From Paracoccus chinensis (GTDB taxonomy: Bacteria > Pseudomonadota > Alphaproteobacteria > Rhodobacterales > Rhodobacteraceae): 64,000 bases of DNA. Shown here one piece after another: positions 1 to 8,740 of this stretch (position 1 is the first letter of the stretch; every line of letters starts with the position of its first letter). The position numbers and the translations under genes are program-made. The stretch covers positions 154,493 to 218,492 of the forward strand of contig NZ_FNGE01000004.1 of the NCBI RefSeq assembly GCF_900102885.1, written 5' to 3'. Below the pieces are notes generated by a model. It made no database searches, was not told the origin of the DNA, and saw only the letters and a list, made by a program, of their open reading frames with translations.

Positions 1-1
1 C

Positions 2-766
2 GCGGGGCTCTTCAAGGCGGGCTTCGTCATCGCCATGGTGCTGCTGCTGGTTCTGGCGGTCCTCGCGCGCTGGAAGGCGCGGGGCGAGGACATGACCGGC
101 GTCCGCCGCGCCCGCCCCGGCATCATCGGCCGCACCCTGCTGGTCGCGGCGCCCGCGCTGGTCCTGCCTTTCCTGATCCGCAGCCTCGTCGGCGGCGGCA
201 TCGCCACAGCCACCGAGGTCTCGGCCATCGCCGTGGTCTATGCCTTCCTGATCGGCGTCGTCCTGTACGGCGGCATCCCGCGCAAGCGCATCGTGCCGAT
301 GCTGGTGGAAACCGTCGCCATGTCGGGCGCGATCCTTCTGATCCTCGGCACCGCTTCGGCCATGTCCTGGGCGCTGACGCAATCGGGCTTCGCCCGCGAC
401 CTGACCGCCATCATGACCGCCCTGCCGGGGGGCGCGGTGATCTTCATGCTGGCCTCGGTCGTGATCTTCCTGATCCTCGGCTGTGTGCTGGAAGGACTGC
501 CCGCCATCGTCCTGCTGGCGCCGATCATGTTCCCGCTGGCCCGCGCGCTGGGGCTGAACGACATCCATTATTCGATGGTGATCGTGACTGCGATGAACAT
601 CGGCCTGATGGCGCCGCCCATCGGCATCGGCTTCTACATCGCCTGCAAGATCGCCAACATCTCGCCCGACGCCGTGATGGGGCGCATCTGGCCCTACCTT
701 GTCGCGCTGCTGGTGGGCCTGGGCGTGATCGCCGCCGTGCCCGCCATTTCCACCGCCTTCATCTGA
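2..766 (+). CDS. dctM: TRAP transporter large permease (DctM family), 5' end missing
   Basis: The reading frame is open from base 2, so the gene starts left of the window and only its C-terminal 254 or so residues are seen. They are almost wholly hydrophobic, with several membrane segments and a late stretch rich in Gly, Pro and Met (MAPPIGIGFYIACKIANIS) typical of the DctM end. DctM is the large membrane subunit of tripartite TRAP carriers, which use an ion gradient and a periplasmic binding protein to import organic acids. The binding protein gene follows after 26 bases, which supports the call. The substrate cannot be read from the sequence. Confidence 0.93.
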   Translation, partial: AGLFKAGFVIAMVLLLVLAVLARWKARGEDMTGVRRARPGIIGRTLLVAAPALVLPFLIRSLVGGGIATATEVSAIAVVYAFLIGVVLYGGIPRKRIVPMLVETVAMSGAILLILGTASAMSWALTQSGFARDLTAIMTALPGGAVIFMLASVVIFLILGCVLEGLPAIVLLAPIMFPLARALGLNDIHYSMVIVTAMNIGLMAPPIGIGFYIACKIANISPDAVMGRIWPYLVALLVGLGVIAAVPAISTAFI

Positions 767-792
767 AGCTGATCTCTGGGAGGAGAGAACCC

Positions 793-1809
793 GTGAAAAC
801 CAACCGCCGCACCCTGCTGATGGGGGCTGCTGCCCTCGGCCTTGCCGCGCCCTTCATCCGCCCCGGCGCCGCCCGCGCGGCCGAGTTCACCATGAAGCTG
901 GCCAACAACCAGCCGATGACCCACCCCACCAACGTCCGCGCGGCCGAGGCCGTGGCGAAGATCCTCGAGGAATCGGACGGCCGCGTGGACATCCAGGTCT
1001 TCCCCTCGAACCAGCTGGGCGCGGACACCGACGTGCTGGGCCAGTTGCGCTCGGGCGGGGTCGAGTTCTTCCTGCTCTCGCCGCTGATCCTGTCCACGCT
1101 GATCCCGAACGCCGCCGTCAACGGCGTGGGCTTCGCCTTCCCGAACTACGACGCCGTCTGGTCGGCCATGGATGGCGAGCTTGGCGCCTATGCCCGGTCG
1201 CAGATCGAGGCGGGCGGGCTGATCGTGCAGGAGAATATCTGGGACAACGGCTTCCGCCAGACCACCTCGTCGCGCGGCCCGATCACCACGCCCGCAGATT
1301 TCGAGGGGATGAAGATCCGCGTCCCCGTCTCGCCGCTCTGGACCTCGATGTTCACGGCCTTCGGCGCGGCGCCGACCTCGATCAACTTCGCCGAAACCTA
1401 TTCGGCGCTGCAGACGGGCATCGTGGACGGGCAGGAAAACCCGCTGGCGATCGTCTCGACCTCGAAGATGGCCGAGGTGCAGAAATACTGCTCGCTGACC
1501 AACCACATGTGGGACGGCTTCTGGATGCTGGGCAACCGCCGCGCCTGGTCCGCGCTGCCCGAAGACCTTCAGGCGATCGTCTCGAAGAACTTCAACGAGG
1601 CGGGCATGGCTCAGCGCCAGGACGTGATGGCGCTGAACGAGTCCCTGCGCGGAGAGCTTGAGGCCGCCGGCATGGCCTTCAACGAGGTCGATCCCGCGCC
1701 CTTTGAGCAGAAGCTGCGCGAGGCGGGCTTCTATGCCGAGTGGAAGGGCAAGTTCGGCGACGAGGCCTGGGCGATTCTGGAACGCTCGGTCGACCGGGCG
1801 CTGGCCTGA
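793..1809 (+). CDS. dctP: TRAP transporter substrate-binding protein (DctP family)
   Basis: 338 residues, the usual size for DctP. The N-terminus has a twin-arginine style leader (NRRTLLMG, Arg5-Arg6, hydrophobic core, likely cleavage after ARA near residue 29), so export to the periplasm is expected, possibly by Tat. The mature part carries DctP features: KLANNQPMTHPTNVRAAE near the start and, mid-protein, GMKIRVP followed by a segment ending in GIVDGQENPL, where the family binds carboxylates. A purine-rich RBS (gggaggagag) precedes the ATG. It delivers an unidentified, probably carboxylated, ligand to the permease encoded just upstream and probably feeds the acyl-CoA enzymes downstream. Confidence 0.94.
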   Translation: MKTNRRTLLMGAAALGLAAPFIRPGAARAAEFTMKLANNQPMTHPTNVRAAEAVAKILEESDGRVDIQVFPSNQLGADTDVLGQLRSGGVEFFLLSPLILSTLIPNAAVNGVGFAFPNYDAVWSAMDGELGAYARSQIEAGGLIVQENIWDNGFRQTTSSRGPITTPADFEGMKIRVPVSPLWTSMFTAFGAAPTSINFAETYSALQTGIVDGQENPLAIVSTSKMAEVQKYCSLTNHMWDGFWMLGNRRAWSALPEDLQAIVSKNFNEAGMAQRQDVMALNESLRGELEAAGMAFNEVDPAPFEQKLREAGFYAEWKGKFGDEAWAILERSVDRALA

Positions 1810-1810
1810 C

Positions 1811-2665
1811 ATGGTGGTGCAGGCGCCCTTTCCCGCGACCGGTCCCGCCCTTCCGGGCGGGGCGCAGGCCGTGGACCGGGCGCTTGCGCTGCTGGCCGCC
1901 GTGGGCCGCGCCCCGCCCGAGGGGGCGTCCCTCTCCAGCCTGGCGCAGGTGGCGGGGGTGGCCAAGCCCACCGCCCGGCGCCTGCTGATCTCGCTGATGG
2001 GGGCGGCCCTGGTCGAACAGGACGCGGGCACGCGGCTTTACCACCTAGGCGCGGGCGCCTTCCTGCTGGGCCTGCGCGCCGGGCGTCGCCACGACATGGC
2101 CGAACTGGCGGCCGACTGTGTAGCGCGGCTGGCGCGGGACAGCGGCGACAGCGCCTTCCTGCTGGTGCCACAGGGGGACGAGGTCGTCTGCCTGATGCGC
2201 GAGGAAGGCGCCTTCCCCATACGCACCCATGCCCTGCTGGCGGGCGACCGCAACCCGGCGGGCGTGGGCGCGGGCGGGCTCGCCCTGCTGGCTGCCCTGT
2301 CGCCCGAGGAAGCCGCGGCCACCCTGGACCGCGTCGCGCCGGCCACTGCCGCCCGGATGGGCGAGGCCGCGGCACATCTGCCCGCCGACGTGGCGCTGGC
2401 GCGGGAGCAGGGCTTCGCGCTGAACCCGGGCCGGGTCGTGCCGGGAAGCTGGGGCGTGGCGGTCCCGGTGCTCTGGCCCGATGGCCGGCCCGCCGCCGCG
2501 CTGACCATCGCCGCCATCGACAGCCGCATGGGCCCGGCGCGCCAAGCGGAACTCGTGCGCCTGCTGCGGGCCGAGACCGCGCTGATCGAGGCGCGGCTCG
2601 CCCGGCCCCTCACCCCCGGCGCAAGCCCCGCGCCGCAACCGACGCTTCGCACCCCGAGAGGATAA
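1811..2665 (+). CDS. IclR family transcriptional regulator
   Basis: 284 residues from the ATG one base after the dctP stop. An N-terminal winged helix-turn-helix (about residues 20-80, SLAQVAGVAKPTARRLLISL as recognition region) is followed by the IclR effector domain (GVAVPVLWPDGRPAAALTIA near the C-terminus). IclR proteins usually control catabolic genes in response to the substrate or an intermediate. Its position between the TRAP genes and the thiolase/ligase genes suggests it regulates this unit. The frame stays open further upstream, but residues before this ATG would come from dctP in another frame and look unlike IclR proteins. The start has only a weak RBS. Confidence 0.9.
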   Translation: MVVQAPFPATGPALPGGAQAVDRALALLAAVGRAPPEGASLSSLAQVAGVAKPTARRLLISLMGAALVEQDAGTRLYHLGAGAFLLGLRAGRRHDMAELAADCVARLARDSGDSAFLLVPQGDEVVCLMREEGAFPIRTHALLAGDRNPAGVGAGGLALLAALSPEEAAATLDRVAPATAARMGEAAAHLPADVALAREQGFALNPGRVVPGSWGVAVPVLWPDGRPAAALTIAAIDSRMGPARQAELVRLLRAETALIEARLARPLTPGASPAPQPTLRTPRG

Positions 2666-2668
2666 CTG

Positions 2669-3838
2669 ATGACCGAGCCGCTGATCGTGGGCTGGGCCCA
2701 CACCCGCTTCGGCAAGTCCGAGGCCCCCGACACCACCGCCCTGATGGCCGAGGTTGCAGGCCCCGCGCTGGCCCATGCCGGCGTGTCAGCGGACCAGGTC
2801 GACGGCATCTTCGTCGGCGTCTGGAACAACGGCTTCTCGCGGCAGGATTTCCAGGGCGCTCTGGTGGCGATGGGGACGCCGGAACTGGCGGGCGTGCCCT
2901 TCATGCGGACGGAAAACGCCTGCGCCACCGGCTCGGCCGCGCTTTACGCGGCGGCCGACTTCATCGCCTCGGGGCGCGGCCGGGTCGCGCTGGTGATCGG
3001 GGCCGAGAAGATGACCGCGACCCCGGTCTCCGAAGTCGGCGACATCCTTCTGGCCGCCAGCTACGTCCCCGAGGAGGCCGACGTGGAAGGCGGCTTCGCG
3101 GGCGTCTTCGGCCAGATCGCCAACACCTATTTCCAGCGCCACGGCGACCGGTCCGAGGAACTGGCGATGATCGCCGCCAAGAACCACGAGAACGGCACCC
3201 GCAACCCTTACGCCCATATGCAGAAGGACTTCGGGGTCGAGTTCTGCAACACGCCCTCGGACAAGAACCCGCGCGTGGCAGGGCCGCTCAGGCGCACCGA
3301 CTGCTCGCTGATCTCGGACGGGGCGGCGGCCATCGTGCTGGCGGATGCCGAGACGGCGGAAAGCCTGTCCCGCGCCATCCGCTTCCGCGCCCGGGCCCAG
3401 GCGGGCGACGTGCTGGCGCTGTCCCGCCGCGATCCCATCGCCTTCGAGGGCGCACACCGCGCCTGGGCACAGGCGCTGGATCAGGCGGGGGTCCAGATCA
3501 TGGACCTCGACCTCGTGGAAACCCATGACTGCTTCACCATCGCCGAGATGATCGAATACGAGGCGATGGGCCTCGCCGCCCCCGGCGAGGGCTGGAAGGT
3601 CGTGCGGGACGGCACCACGCGGATGGGCGGCGCGCTGCCGGTGAACCCCTCGGGCGGGCTCAAGTCGCGCGGTCATCCCATCGGGGCCACGGGCGTTTCC
3701 CAGCACGTCATGGCCTGCCTGCAACTGGCGGAGGAAGCGGGCGAGATGCAGGTGCCGGGCGCGAAACTGGCCGGTGTCTTCAACATGGGCGGCGCGGCCG
3801 TCGCCAACTACTGCTCGATCCTCGAGAGGGTGAAATGA
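2669..3838 (+). CDS. Thiolase family protein (SCP-x-like acetyl-CoA acetyltransferase)
   Basis: 389 residues. The nucleophilic cysteine lies in ENACATGSA (Cys85). Two further active-site motifs are visible: VETHDCF (His286) and GGLKSRGHPIGATG (His336). The second cysteine motif of classical biosynthetic thiolases is absent; the C-terminus reads FNMGGAAVANYC. This pattern fits the SCP-x/archaeal acetyl-CoA acetyltransferase subfamily. The enzyme would cleave a 3-oxoacyl-CoA or condense acyl-CoAs in the cytoplasm. It begins three bases after the IclR gene with a good RBS (agagga) and overlaps the acyl-CoA ligase by ATGA, so it is co-translated within a catabolic operon. Direction and substrate are unknown. 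Confidence 0.9.
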   Translation: MTEPLIVGWAHTRFGKSEAPDTTALMAEVAGPALAHAGVSADQVDGIFVGVWNNGFSRQDFQGALVAMGTPELAGVPFMRTENACATGSAALYAAADFIASGRGRVALVIGAEKMTATPVSEVGDILLAASYVPEEADVEGGFAGVFGQIANTYFQRHGDRSEELAMIAAKNHENGTRNPYAHMQKDFGVEFCNTPSDKNPRVAGPLRRTDCSLISDGAAAIVLADAETAESLSRAIRFRARAQAGDVLALSRRDPIAFEGAHRAWAQALDQAGVQIMDLDLVETHDCFTIAEMIEYEAMGLAAPGEGWKVVRDGTTRMGGALPVNPSGGLKSRGHPIGATGVSQHVMACLQLAEEAGEMQVPGAKLAGVFNMGGAAVANYCSILERVK

Positions 3839-5451
3839 ACGACGCGACCCTGCCCCTAGCGGGCACCGCCGCGACGGCCCTGCCGGTGTCCACGCGGGTG
3901 ATGAACCTCGCCACCTTCCTGACGCAATCCGCCCGCCGCCTGCCCGAGGAAATCGCGCTGGTCATGGGTGATCGCCGCTGGACCTGGGCCGAGTTCGAGG
4001 CCCGCACCGATGCCTTGGCTGCCGCGCTTCAGGACCGGCTGGGCCTGAAGAAGGGCGACCGGGTCCTCTGCCAGTCGCAGAACTGCCCCGAGATGATGCA
4101 GGCCATGTTCGCGGTCTGGCGCGCGGGCGGCGTCTGGGTGCCCGCGAACTTCCGCCAGACCCCCGAGGAGGTCGCCTATCAGGTGCAGGCCTCGGGCGCC
4201 GTGGGGCTGGTCTGCAACGCGGCCTTCCCCGATCACGCAGCAGCCTGCGGCGATCTGGGCTTCACGCTGACGATCGGCGGCAATGCCTTCGGCACCTCGC
4301 TGGAGGCACTGACCGAGGACTACATGGGCCAGCGCCCACGCGTGGCGGTGGTGGATCGTGACGATCCCTGCTGGTTCTTCTTCACCTCGGGGACCACGGG
4401 GCGGCCCAAGGCATCCGTCCTGACCCACGGGCAGATGGCCTTCGTGGTCACAAATCACCTCGCGGACCTGATGCCGGGACTGACGCCCGAGGATGCCTCG
4501 CTGGTCGTCGCGCCCTTGTCGCATGGGGCGGGCGTCCACCAGCTGACGCAGGTCGCGCGCGGGGTAAAGACCGTGCTGATGCCGTCCGAGAAGTTCGACG
4601 TCGAGACCGTCTGCGCCCTGATCGCGGAATGGCGCGTCTCGACCATCTTCACGGTTCCCACGATCCTCAAGCTGATCGTGGAACATCCGGCGGCGGCCAC
4701 GGCCGACCTCTCCTCGCTGCGCTATGTCATCTACGCGGGCGCGCCGATGTACCGCGAGGACCAGAAGCGCGCGCTGGAGGTGCTGGGCCCGGTGCTGGTC
4801 CAGTATTTCGGCCTGGGCGAGGTCACGGGCGCGATCACCGTCCTGCCGACCTGGCTGCACAGCGCCACCGACGACGGCCTGACCGGCACCTGCGGCTTTG
4901 CCCGCACGGGGCTTGAGGTGCAGGTGCAGGACGACAGCGGAAACGAAGTCGTCCCCGGCGAGACGGGCGAGATCTGCGTGACCGGCCTCGCCGTCTTCGC
5001 GGGCTACTGGAACAACCCCAAGGCAAACGCGGAATCCTTCCGCAATGGCTGGTTCCGCACGGGCGACCTCGGCCACATGGACGCGCGCGGGTTCTTCTAC
5101 ATCACCGGTCGGAAGTCGGACATGTTCATCTCGGGCGGCTCGAACGTTTATCCGCGCGAGGTCGAGGAGAAGATCCTGACCCACCCCGCCATCAGCGAGG
5201 TCGCCGTGCTGGGGATGCCCGATCCCCTGTGGGGCGAGGTCGGCTGGGCGGTCTGCGTGCCCCGACAAGGCGCCCAGGTCACGCCCGAGGACCTGGCCGC
5301 GCATCTCGACGGCAAGCTTTCGCGCTACAAGCTGCCGCGCCGCTTCGTGATGTGGGACGCGCTGCCGAAGTCGGCCTATGGCAAGATCACCAAGAAGATG
5401 ATCCGCGAGGAGTTGGAACGGCGCGAGTTGTCCGGGGACGCGCAGGCATGA
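3835..5451 (+). CDS. AMP-dependent acyl-CoA synthetase/ligase
   Basis: 538 residues with the ANL-superfamily core motifs: the P-loop FFTSGTTGRPKASVLTH (about 182-198), the hinge region with TGRKSDMFISGGSNVYP, and a C-terminal PKSAYGKITKK containing the candidate catalytic lysine. It activates a carboxylic acid to its CoA thioester through an acyl-adenylate. It overlaps the thiolase upstream and the DUF296 gene downstream by 4 bases each. Together with the TRAP carrier this suggests uptake of an acid, activation to CoA, and thiolytic cleavage. Medium- or long-chain fatty acid, aromatic or terpenoid acids are all possible; the sequence alone does not decide. Confidence 0.92.
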   Translation: MNDATLPLAGTAATALPVSTRVMNLATFLTQSARRLPEEIALVMGDRRWTWAEFEARTDALAAALQDRLGLKKGDRVLCQSQNCPEMMQAMFAVWRAGGVWVPANFRQTPEEVAYQVQASGAVGLVCNAAFPDHAAACGDLGFTLTIGGNAFGTSLEALTEDYMGQRPRVAVVDRDDPCWFFFTSGTTGRPKASVLTHGQMAFVVTNHLADLMPGLTPEDASLVVAPLSHGAGVHQLTQVARGVKTVLMPSEKFDVETVCALIAEWRVSTIFTVPTILKLIVEHPAAATADLSSLRYVIYAGAPMYREDQKRALEVLGPVLVQYFGLGEVTGAITVLPTWLHSATDDGLTGTCGFARTGLEVQVQDDSGNEVVPGETGEICVTGLAVFAGYWNNPKANAESFRNGWFRTGDLGHMDARGFFYITGRKSDMFISGGSNVYPREVEEKILTHPAISEVAVLGMPDPLWGEVGWAVCVPRQGAQVTPEDLAAHLDGKLSRYKLPRRFVMWDALPKSAYGKITKKMIREELERRELSGDAQA

Positions 5452-6338
5452 CCCTGGACGCAGCCTGGGCCATGCCCCGGACCTCCCAGCCCTCGGGGGC
5501 AAAGACCGCGCGCATGGTCCACCCCGGACCGCCCGCGGCAGAGCGGGTGCAGGCGGCGCGGACACGGCTGGTACCGGTCGCGGGCACCCTGCGGGCAGGC
5601 GAGACGGTGATGGCCGGGGTCGCCCGGCTGTTCGCCGAGGCGGGCTGTCCGGGAGGCGTGGTCTTCCTGGACGGCGTGACCTGCGACCCAATGCGCTATG
5701 TCCTGCCGGCCCTGTCCCGAGATGCGTCGCACGCGGCATGGTATTCGGACACCTACGCCCCCGAAGGGCCGGTGCGGATTGAGTGTGCCACGGCCAGCGT
5801 CGGCCAGCGCGACGGCGCGGCATTTCTGCATTGCCACGGCATCTGGGGCGCGGGCGAAAGCAGGGCCATGGGGCACCTGCTGCCCTTTGACAGCGTGGTC
5901 GCACAGGATGCACCCGTGACCGGAATCGGCGCGCGGGATGCCTGGTTCGACTCGCGCCCCGATGCCGAAACGAACTTCACCCTGTTCCAGATTTCAGGCG
6001 GCCAGCCCGGCACCCATGGCCTTCTCGCCCGCATCGCGCCGGGCGAGGATGTCGTGACCGCCGTCGAGGCCCTCTGTGCCGATGCAGGCTGGACCGAGGC
6101 GCGCATCCACGGCCTCGGCAGCATCGACCATATTTTGTTCACCGACGGCACCCGCGTCGATTGTCTTGCGACTGAACTGCGCTTTGCGGGTGCTCGGGTC
6201 GAGGGCGGCCGCGCGCATCTGCCCATCGATGTCGTGGACATCGACGGCGCCATTTCTCACGGCGTGCTGGCGCGCGGGGCGAACCCCGTGGGTGTGACGC
6301 TGGAACTTCTGATCGAACCGACCAAGGACAGAACATGA
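5448..6338 (+). CDS. PCC/DUF296 domain protein, apparently two tandem domains
   Basis: 296 residues starting at the ATG that overlaps the ligase stop (ATGA). Each half resembles a PCC (PPC/DUF296) domain, the fold of plant AT-hook proteins and of small bacterial proteins of unknown role: the first half contains FLHCHGIWGAGESRAMGHLL, the second has a related pattern (RIHGLGSIDHILF, then HGVLARG near the end). There is no signal peptide or membrane segment, so it is cytoplasmic. It is embedded between the CoA ligase and the SDR with overlapping codons, so it is likely a working part of the pathway rather than a DNA-binding protein; no AT-hook is present. Function unknown. Confidence 0.72.
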   Translation: MTLDAAWAMPRTSQPSGAKTARMVHPGPPAAERVQAARTRLVPVAGTLRAGETVMAGVARLFAEAGCPGGVVFLDGVTCDPMRYVLPALSRDASHAAWYSDTYAPEGPVRIECATASVGQRDGAAFLHCHGIWGAGESRAMGHLLPFDSVVAQDAPVTGIGARDAWFDSRPDAETNFTLFQISGGQPGTHGLLARIAPGEDVVTAVEALCADAGWTEARIHGLGSIDHILFTDGTRVDCLATELRFAGARVEGGRAHLPIDVVDIDGAISHGVLARGANPVGVTLELLIEPTKDRT

Positions 6339-7093
6339 CCACCAAAGTCGCCCTCGTCACCGGCGCCGCGCGCGGCATCGGCCTTGCCGCCACCGAGATC
6401 TTCCTGGAACGCGGCTGGCAGGTCGCCATGGTGGACCGGGACGGGGACGAACTGGCCGCCGCCTCGGGCACGCTGCAGGGCGTCCATCCCATCGTCGCCG
6501 ACGTCTCGATCCCCGAGCAGGTTGAGCAGATGCGCGAGCAGGCACTGACCCGCTTCGGCCGCATCGACGCCCTGGTCAACAACGCGGGCGTGGCGCTGTT
6601 CGCCCGCGCCGAGACGGTCTCCTTCGAGCAGTGGCGCGAGGTGATGGCCACGAACCTCGACGGCGTGTTCCTGTGCACCCAGGCGCTGACCCCGGCGCTG
6701 GCCGAGACAAAGGGCGCGATCGTCAACATCGCCTCGATCTCGGGGCTGCGGGCGTCCACGCTGCGGGTGGCCTACGGCACGTCGAAGGCCGCTGTCATCC
6801 ACCTGACCAAGCAATATGCCGCCGAGCTGGGCGAGATGGGCATCCGCGTGAACTGCATCGCCCCCGGCCCGGTCCGCACCAAGCTCGCGATGGCGGTCCA
6901 TGCGCCGGAAATCATCGCGGCCTATTACGACGCGATCCCGCTGAACCGTTATGGCGAGGCGCGCGAAATCGCAGAAGGCATCGTCTTCCTGTGCTCGGAC
7001 AACGCGAGCTTCGTCACGGGCCAGACCCTCGCCGTGGACGGCGGCTTCGACGCGACGGGCGTGGGCCTGCCCGCGCTGCGCCGGGACGACTGA
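6335..7093 (+). CDS. SDR family NAD(P)-dependent oxidoreductase
   Basis: 252 residues, classical short-chain dehydrogenase. The cofactor motif TGAARGIG (residues 9-16) is followed by NNAG (82-85) and the catalytic Ser134, Tyr147 and Lys151 (YGTSK). Asp34 after the second strand (AMVDRDGDE) favours NAD over NADP. The C-terminal VTGQTLAVDGGF is standard for the family. It starts within the stop of the DUF296 gene (ATGA) and ends the rightward catabolic operon; the next genes converge four bases further on. A 3-hydroxyacyl or alcohol dehydrogenation step in the same pathway is a reasonable guess. Confidence 0.94.
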   Translation: MTTKVALVTGAARGIGLAATEIFLERGWQVAMVDRDGDELAAASGTLQGVHPIVADVSIPEQVEQMREQALTRFGRIDALVNNAGVALFARAETVSFEQWREVMATNLDGVFLCTQALTPALAETKGAIVNIASISGLRASTLRVAYGTSKAAVIHLTKQYAAELGEMGIRVNCIAPGPVRTKLAMAVHAPEIIAAYYDAIPLNRYGEAREIAEGIVFLCSDNASFVTGQTLAVDGGFDATGVGLPALRRDD

Positions 7094-7097
7094 GGGC

Positions 7098-7859
7098 TCA
7101 GGCCCGCTGGTATTGCGAGGCCGCGATCAGGTGGCGGGTATAGGCGTTCTGTGCCCGACCCGCCCGCAGGTCCGCGACCTCCAGCCGGTCCACGATCTCG
7201 CCTGCCTGCATCACTGCCAGCCGCTGGCAGAGGTGCCCGATCACGGCGAGGTCGTGGCTGACCATCAGGTAGGTCAGCCCGCGATCCGCGCGCAGGTCGG
7301 TCAGCAGGTTCAGGATCTCGGCCTGCACCGACACGTCCAGCGCCGAGGTCGGCTCGTCCAGCAGCAGAAGCTCGGGTTCCCCGGCGAGCGCCCGGGCAAT
7401 GGCGACGCGCTGGCGCTGGCCACCCGACAGCTGGTGGGGATAGCGGAAGCGGAAGCCGCGCCCCAGCCCCACGTCGTCCAGCAGGCGCACGATCCGGCGG
7501 TCGATGTCGTCCATGCCCTGCAGGGTCAGCGTCTCGGCCAGCACCCGGTCCACCGTGTGGCGGGGGTGCAGGCTGGCATAGGGATCCTGGAAGACCATCT
7601 GCACGCGGCGGTGGAAGGCGGGGCTGCGGCGGGCGCCCGACAGGGTCTCGCCCGCGACGGCGACCCGGCCCGACCAGTCGGGGGCAAGGCCCGCGATGGC
7701 GCGCAGGACCGTGGACTTGCCGGACCCGGATTCGCCCACCAGCCCGAAGCTTTCGCCCCGTTGCACCCCAAGGTCCACGCCGCGCACGGCGTCCACCCGG
7801 TCGGGCGGATGGCCGAACCAGACGCGCAGGTCCGCAACTGACAGGATAGGCGCGCTCAT
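7098..7859 (-). CDS. Dipeptide/oligopeptide ABC transporter ATP-binding protein (DppF-like)
   Basis: 253 residues from the ATG overlapping the partner ATPase gene. Walker A is GESGSGKS (42-49), the signature is LSGGQRQRVAIARAL, and Walker B is LLLDEPTSALD. The 'GESGSGKS' form and the pairing with a second ATPase are typical of the Opp/Dpp/nickel family. It is the last gene of a five-gene leftward operon (binding protein, two permeases, two ATPases) and works at the cytoplasmic face of the membrane. The final codons lie 4 bases from the convergent SDR gene. Confidence 0.93.
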   Translation of the reverse strand: MSAPILSVADLRVWFGHPPDRVDAVRGVDLGVQRGESFGLVGESGSGKSTVLRAIAGLAPDWSGRVAVAGETLSGARRSPAFHRRVQMVFQDPYASLHPRHTVDRVLAETLTLQGMDDIDRRIVRLLDDVGLGRGFRFRYPHQLSGGQRQRVAIARALAGEPELLLLDEPTSALDVSVQAEILNLLTDLRADRGLTYLMVSHDLAVIGHLCQRLAVMQAGEIVDRLEVADLRAGRAQNAYTRHLIAASQYQRA

Positions 7860-8740
7860 CGCAGGCCCCCGGGCAGGGCCTCGGTCATCGAGGCATCGAC
7901 CAGCGGCCCCTCGCGCCATTCCTCGGCCCGTTCCAGCACGGGCAGGCGCTCCACCGGCGCGTCCAGCCGCGGCAGGCTGTTCAGCAGCCCCTGCGTGTAG
8001 GGATGGCGCGCCGCGTGCAGGTCGCGGGCGGCCAGCGTTTCCACGATGCGCCCCGCATACATGATCAGCACCCGGTCGCAGAACTGCGCAACAAGGTTCA
8101 GGTCGTGGCTGATGAAGATCAGCCCCATGCCCCGGTCGCGGACAAGGTCGTCCATGATCCGCAGCACCTCGGCCCGCACGGACACGTCCAGCGCCGAGGT
8201 CGGCTCGTCCGCGATCAGGATCTCGGGGCCGGCGGCCAGCATCATGGCGATCATGATGCGCTGGCCCATCCCGCCCGACACCTCGTGCGGATAGGACTGG
8301 TAGACCCGCTCGGGGTCGCGGATGCGGACGGCTTCCAGCATCTCCAGCGCCTTCAGGCGCGCAGCCGCGCGGCCCGCGCCGCTGTGCAGGCGGTAGGCCT
8401 CGACGATCTGATCGCCAACGCGCATCACGGGATTCAGGCTGAACTTGGGGTCCTGCATGACCATGGCGATGCGGCGGCCCCGGATCTTGCGGCGCTCGCG
8501 TTCGGGCAGGTTCAGGATGTCCTGCCCGCCCAAGGTCAGCGCCTGCGCCGTCACTCGCCCCGGTGGGCGGACAAGGCCCAGGATCGCGCGGCCGGTCATC
8601 GACTTGCCCGAGCCGCTTTCGCCCACCACGCCCAGCCTTTCGCGGCCAAGGTCGAAGGAGACGCCGCGCACGGCCTCGAACACCCCCTGCCGGCTCGGGA
8701 AGGTGACCCGCAGGTCGCGAACGGACAGAAGCGCGCTCAT
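7856..8740 (-). CDS. Dipeptide/oligopeptide ABC transporter ATP-binding protein (DppD-like)
   Basis: 294 residues. Walker A GESGSGKS (40-47), signature VSGGMGQRIMIAMML and Walker B ILIADEPTSALD are all present; the signature has Gly where most relatives have Arg (SGGMRQR). The C-terminal part (LLNSLPRLD) is the Opp/Dpp-specific extension. It overlaps both neighbours by 4 bases, so the two ATPases are made together as a heterodimer. The frame is open for several hundred codons upstream, but that part is the antisense of the permease gene and is not protein-like. Confidence 0.92.
   Translation of the reverse strand: MSALLSVRDLRVTFPSRQGVFEAVRGVSFDLGRERLGVVGESGSGKSMTGRAILGLVRPPGRVTAQALTLGGQDILNLPERERRKIRGRRIAMVMQDPKFSLNPVMRVGDQIVEAYRLHSGAGRAAARLKALEMLEAVRIRDPERVYQSYPHEVSGGMGQRIMIAMMLAAGPEILIADEPTSALDVSVRAEVLRIMDDLVRDRGMGLIFISHDLNLVAQFCDRVLIMYAGRIVETLAARDLHAARHPYTQGLLNSLPRLDAPVERLPVLERAEEWREGPLVDASMTEALPGGLR

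Noticed and set aside
3856..5913. A 685-residue leftward open frame across the acyl-CoA ligase
   Set aside because: It is antisense to a clear ANL ligase with all motifs and shows no domain, only GC-biased residues.
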